Origin: Legionella gratiana
GTDB lineage: Bacteria > Pseudomonadota > Gammaproteobacteria > Legionellales > Legionellaceae
Length of the DNA stretch: 64,000 nt
Direction of reading: 5' to 3'
Assembly (NCBI RefSeq): GCF_001467695.1
Contig: NZ_LNYE01000029.1
Coordinates: forward strand, 448,759-512,758
Shown piece by piece: positions 62,569 through 64,000 of the stretch. The notes under the pieces are model-generated. The model did not search any database and was not told the origin of the DNA. It was given only the letters and a program-made list of their open reading frames with translations. Each line of letters begins with the position of its first letter. The first letter of the stretch is position 1. Position numbers and translations under genes: made by a program.

Positions 62569-62700
62569 TAATGCAATCTGAGTTTGGCAAAGTTGAAGGC
62601 AATCAACGACGTCTTCTAGATATTGGCGATAGCCATTCGGGGCTCGTTGTGGTGTCTCAATCAAACCGTAGCGTTCATACAGACGAATGGCAAACAGGAT
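62569..62700 (-). pseudogene. Remnant of a MerR-family regulator
   Basis: The minus strand translates as FAIRLYERYGLIETPQR, then APNGYRQYLEDVVDCLQLC. This is the second helix and wing of a MerR-type DNA-binding domain (IRYYERxGL...NGYRxY). A TGA precedes it, the first helix is missing, and there is no C-terminal effector part, so it is a fragment. It sits between the XRE gene and the secreted histidine-containing protein. Confidence 0.5.
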
Positions 62701-62752
62701 AAATCATTATGCTAGGCCTAACCCCTGTGAATTCACAATCCATCAAAGATCT

Positions 62753-63604
62753 TTATGAATTTACTGTGACTCCAAACGGAACAAACAGTGTTTTCCCATC
62801 GATTTGCACTTGGGCGAACATTTTAATAAATCCTACTTTGTTAGGTTTTATATGAAATAGCAATTCAGGTCCTCCTCGTTCCGTATTATTTGTAGGTTCC
62901 TTGCCCATTGGATGAACATGAGTTACTGTTTTAAAGTCCTCATTAAAACCAACGATGTGGGCATAAGCACCCATAATGGGTTCTAGGGTATGAACTGGGT
63001 TTTCCTTTGCATCGGTGATGTCAATTTTGCCCATGACTGCTTGACCGACGTGCAATGGTGTTTTATCAAAAGACAATTTAAAATGGTAGCCATCAACACT
63101 ACTTTCAAATAATGGTTGTCGATGAATAGGATTTTCCAATTTCTTTTTTGTCTTTGGGTAAGGTAAATCAGCAACTACATATTCTTGGGTTTTTGTATTA
63201 GTCGGTATAAGATCAGCCCATGCTCGATAGGAGGCACTCTTAAGCGTAGGCTGCCATTCAAATTGATAGATGCCTGGTATCGTTGTTTCGACTGGATGGA
63301 CATGACTGTAGTCAAGAAGTGTATCATCGATAATCAACAAATGAATCTTTTGTGTATGTGCTTCAATAAGATCGTTTAAGGTGATTGGTTTATTGCTTTT
63401 GGTGTCAATTAATTTGATTAATACCAGTTTCTTGTCCTTTTTATCCATTATCTCTTGAATAGATAATTGCAAGGTATTTTTTGATTTCAAAGAATGTGTC
63501 GATTGATTGTTCATCATGCGTTGATTAGGTTTTTCGGAGAAAGCAGTAGGATAATATGAGTTAATGAATATCAAGCTCATTAGGGTGATGGCAAATTTCT
63601 TCAC
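62753..63604 (-). CDS. Secreted protein with HxH motifs, possible metal-related cargo
   Basis: 283 aa with signal peptide (MKKFAITLMSLIFINSYY). Pairs of histidines occur in LLDYSHVHPVE and TVTHVHPMGKEP, with further His and Met residues, and the chain looks like two beta-sandwich domains. Similar proteins of heavy-metal islands sit near copper or silver genes. With the MerR fragment next door, it may be what is left of a metal-resistance insertion. Function not shown; the signal peptide is clear. Confidence 0.65.
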   Translation of the reverse strand: MKKFAITLMSLIFINSYYPTAFSEKPNQRMMNNQSTHSLKSKNTLQLSIQEIMDKKDKKLVLIKLIDTKSNKPITLNDLIEAHTQKIHLLIIDDTLLDYSHVHPVETTIPGIYQFEWQPTLKSASYRAWADLIPTNTKTQEYVVADLPYPKTKKKLENPIHRQPLFESSVDGYHFKLSFDKTPLHVGQAVMGKIDITDAKENPVHTLEPIMGAYAHIVGFNEDFKTVTHVHPMGKEPTNNTERGGPELLFHIKPNKVGFIKMFAQVQIDGKTLFVPFGVTVNS

Positions 63605-64000
63605 AATATTTTCGTCTCCAAGAAAACCAATAGGTTTTAAAATAGTTTCTTATAGTTATATTTTGTATGCTATTTATTTTAATCAGTAAATAGAATGATA
63701 TCATGATTGTCTTTTTAAGACAGGCATTAAATATAAGTAGAGGTACCCTAAATGTTGGTTAGGATCGTCAGCGATGGTTCTTTGTTGGGATGACGAAATG
63801 GATGTGATACGTGTCAATTAATTAGTTTAATATTTCAAAAAACTAACTCAAATTTTGAATCGGTTTAGGATACGAAAAAAGTGAGCTAAAAACAATTCAA
63901 CTATCATTCAATTAATTCAAAACAAAGGGACAAAGTTTTCTTTTGCACGTAAATTTTTTTAGGTTTTTTTGAGGACACATCAAGACATTTTAATTGAGCT
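63605..64000. other. AT-rich intergenic end of window
   Basis: No supported frame, RNA gene or clear repeat in the last 400 bp. The right end of the ICE is not reached. Confidence 0.4.

Overview
The window looks like a chromosomal segment of a Legionella species. Base composition is AT-rich. The housekeeping genes (queA, yajC-secD-secF, csaA, the thiamine operon) are gammaproteobacterial. Several genes are of the eukaryote-like, Dot/Icm-effector-like kind typical of Legionella (a U-box-like protein, a J-domain protein, very large unrecognised proteins). The right third is an integrative conjugative element (ICE) with the lvrA/lvrB/csrA-type regulatory head and the genomic-island (PFL_47xx / ICEHin1056) type of T4SS found on Legionella islands. 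All family assignments come from reading the sequence and remembered family motifs; no database search was run.

Region 1 (1-12.4 kb): a 5'-truncated membrane protein gene; queA followed by a TGT-like protein that keeps the C-terminal zinc site but has lost both catalytic aspartates; two very large unrecognised genes (about 1,044 and 1,531 aa); two small or medium genes on the minus strand, one with a beta-helix-like N-terminus and a U-box-like C-terminus. Region 2 (12.4-17 kb): a TPP riboswitch and the operon thi5-thiO-thiS-thiG-thiDE, in which HMP-P is made by a yeast-type THI5 enzyme rather than ThiC. Region 3 (17-22.9 kb): a J-domain protein, then a minus-strand three-gene overlapping operon (ATP-grasp, GNAT/FemAB-like, Rieske oxygenase), then a plus-strand MoeB/ThiF-rhodanese gene that probably serves ThiS. 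Region 4 (23-34.4 kb): yajC-secD-secF, an unrecognised membrane protein, a cell-surface glycan group (DPPR-synthase-like UbiA protein, GT-C transferase, WbpM-like dehydratase), a 177-bp palindromic element, csaA and an amino-acid permease.

Region 5 (34.7-38.1 kb): tRNA-Thr(CGT), then what I consider the most interesting locus: its own promoter, a 21-codon acidic peptide gene with a strong ribosome binding site, an 8-bp hairpin, a 2-oxoglutarate/Fe(II) oxygenase, an unrecognised 359-aa protein and, convergent, an EamA/DMT-type transporter. The layout is that of a small ribosomally made, post-translationally modified peptide (RiPP) pathway, and I do not recognise it as a described class.

Region 6 (38.2-64 kb): the ICE. 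On its left are ardA, ssb, a small gene, a pair of overlapping tyrosine-recombinase genes (one lacking key residues), a series of perfect hairpins that is a candidate oriT or regulatory region, an HD-domain dNTPase-like cargo gene and a GIY-YIG-like gene. The T4SS block then runs leftward from lvrA-lvrB-csrA through about 17 transfer genes to the coupling protein TraD, opposite an XRE repressor. No relaxase gene is visible in the window. To the right are a MerR-like remnant and a histidine-containing secreted protein that may be metal-related cargo. Three copies of a 15-bp-arm palindromic repeat occur in the core chromosome at 10.6, 17.0 and 21.6 kb.
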